A stretch of 64,000 bases of DNA, taken from the NCBI RefSeq assembly GCF_038443385.1, contig NZ_CP151726.1, forward strand, positions 4,278,001 through 4,342,000. The letters are read 5' to 3'. Below the pieces are notes generated by a model. The model did not search any database, had not been told where the DNA came from, and worked only from the letters and a program-made list of their open reading frames with translations. This DNA is from Stieleria varia (GTDB lineage Bacteria; Planctomycetota; Planctomycetia; Pirellulales; Pirellulaceae). Below are positions 63,037 to 64,000 of this stretch, piece after piece. The position numbers and the translations under genes are program-made. Positions within the stretch are counted from its first letter, which is position 1, and each line of letters begins with the position of its first letter.

Positions 63037-63987
63037 CTAATTGCCTTCGATCACGTCGATGGCCCGTTGCAGGTCTTCCGGGATCGGAGCTTCAAAGGTC
63101 ATTTCTTTGCCGGTCTGCGGGTGGCTGAAGGTCAATCGGCGGGCATGCAAAGCTTGACGCGACAGCACGATGTCGGACTTCGCCGCCGATTGCGATTCTC
63201 CCAGCAGCATCCAGCGTGGCACGACGCTGTGACCGGCGTAGAGTCGATCGCAGAGGATCGGGGTGCCGATGTGTGACAAGTGGACGCGGATCTGGTGTGT
63301 GCGGCCGGTCTTGGGTCGCACGCGGACTTGGGTGAAACGACCGCAACGCCGGATGACTTCATAAAACGTGGACGCCGGCTTGCTCGTTTCGTGTCCTTCG
63401 CGGATCGCCATCTTGTCCCGTTGGTACGGATGTCGACCGATCGGCATGTCGATCACGTCCCGATCTCGATCGATCGGCCCCATGGTGATCGCAAAGTATT
63501 CTTTCTCGACATGACGATCATGGAACTGATCGGCGAGGTGGATGTGTGTGGCATTGGTCTTGGCGACCACGATGACCCCGCTCGTGTCACGATCCAGTCG
63601 GTGTACGATCCCCGGCCGCGTCGGCCCGCCGATGTCCGAAAGCGACTGAAAGCGATGTGCCAGGGCGCTGGTCAGTGTCCCCGTCCAATTTCCTCTCGCC
63701 GGGTGGACGACCATTCCGGCGGGCTTGTTGACCACGACCAGTCCGTCGTCTTCGTACAGGATGTCCAGTGCGATGTTTTCCGGAACGACGTCGTCGGTCA
63801 TCTCGTCCGGGACGCGGAACCGCAACTGCTGGCCGGCTCGCAAGCGAAAACTGGGGCGGACGATTCGTCCATCGATCGTGGCCCCGTCGTTCTGCACCGC
63901 CGCGCGAATCTGCGTTCGGCTGTACCCGTCACAGGCTTGGGTCAAGAACAGATCGATACGTTGCCCGTCACCGGCCTGCGTGACCAC
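63037..63987 (-). CDS. RluD-family 23S rRNA pseudouridine synthase (5' end at window edge)
   Basis: At least 316 residues. An S4 RNA-binding domain (QRIDLFLTQACDGYSRTQIR to GQQLRFRVP) is followed by the catalytic RluA/RluD domain with HRLDRDTSGVIVVAK (active Asp in the first motif), VVVNKPAGMVVHPA and TGRTHQIRVHL. The frame stays open to the window end (FRDF precedes the GTG at 63987), so the true start may be outside. It probably modifies uridines in helix 69 of 23S rRNA if it is RluD; the exact site cannot be read from sequence. Confidence 0.92.
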   Translation of the reverse strand: MVTQAGDGQRIDLFLTQACDGYSRTQIRAAVQNDGATIDGRIVRPSFRLRAGQQLRFRVPDEMTDDVVPENIALDILYEDDGLVVVNKPAGMVVHPARGNWTGTLTSALAHRFQSLSDIGGPTRPGIVHRLDRDTSGVIVVAKTNATHIHLADQFHDRHVEKEYFAITMGPIDRDRDVIDMPIGRHPYQRDKMAIREGHETSKPASTFYEVIRRCGRFTQVRVRPKTGRTHQIRVHLSHIGTPILCDRLYAGHSVVPRWMLLGESQSAAKSDIVLSRQALHARRLTFSHPQTGKEMTFEAPIPEDLQRAIDVIEGN

Positions 63988-64000
63988 AAAATCACGAAAC

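Overview
The window looks like a planctomycete chromosome, most likely from the Rhodopirellula-like family Pirellulaceae. This is an inference from gene content: a FloA/NfeD membrane-microdomain cluster, a Tat-exported sugar-phosphate isomerase, an isolated rsmH, frequent GTG/TTG starts, weak Shine-Dalgarno sites, and intergenic spaces packed with dispersed palindromes. No database search was possible, so all names rest on motifs read from the sequence.

Layout. 1-5 kb: an aldo/keto reductase, then a ketosynthase / acyl carrier protein / FAD oxidoreductase cluster. 5-6.3 kb: five copies of a ~180-bp repeat. About 7-22.5 kb is a defence island. It holds divergent dndB and dndC-dndD-dndE for DNA phosphorothioation, with a HARE-HTH gene coupled to dndE. 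It also holds a small Cys-rich protein and two overlapping HNH nuclease genes of the sulfur-reading (SBD-HNH) type, but no dndFGH. Next come the decayed tail of a Wadjet-like operon (SMC C-terminus plus JetD), a TROVE/vWA remnant, a DUF262-DUF1524-RAMA nuclease, a DUF2726 remnant, a metallophosphoesterase and a nucleotidyltransferase. 22.5-25 kb: a frameshifted GNAT remnant, a small terminal-inverted-repeat element and a seven-unit 267-bp array, followed by tRNA-Pro(TGG).

25-64 kb is mostly housekeeping. It carries a SNF2 helicase, floA with two nfeD genes, parA-parB, and a 13.3 x 160-bp repeat array lying between parA and rpoN. Further on are ebfC-recR, a RimK-type ligase coupled to a retropepsin-like protease, dnaX, scpB, ftsH, rsgA, a DUF1015 gene, the Tat isomerase, rsmH, rhamnulokinase, 5-formyl-THF cyclo-ligase, several membrane proteins of unknown role, and an RluD-type pseudouridine synthase at the right edge.

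How the genes may work together. DndC, DndD and DndE would place sulfur in the DNA backbone, with DndB as regulator; the cysteine desulfurase must come from elsewhere. The two HNH proteins and the RAMA-tagged nuclease are candidate readers of DNA modification, which makes the island look like a modification-centred defence locus with an unusual effector set. The most unusual non-coding structures are the exactly periodic 160-bp array next to parAB, the 267-bp array with higher-order organisation, and several palindromic or MITE-like families. One of these families appears to supply the start codon and signal peptide of a gene at 60.6 kb.
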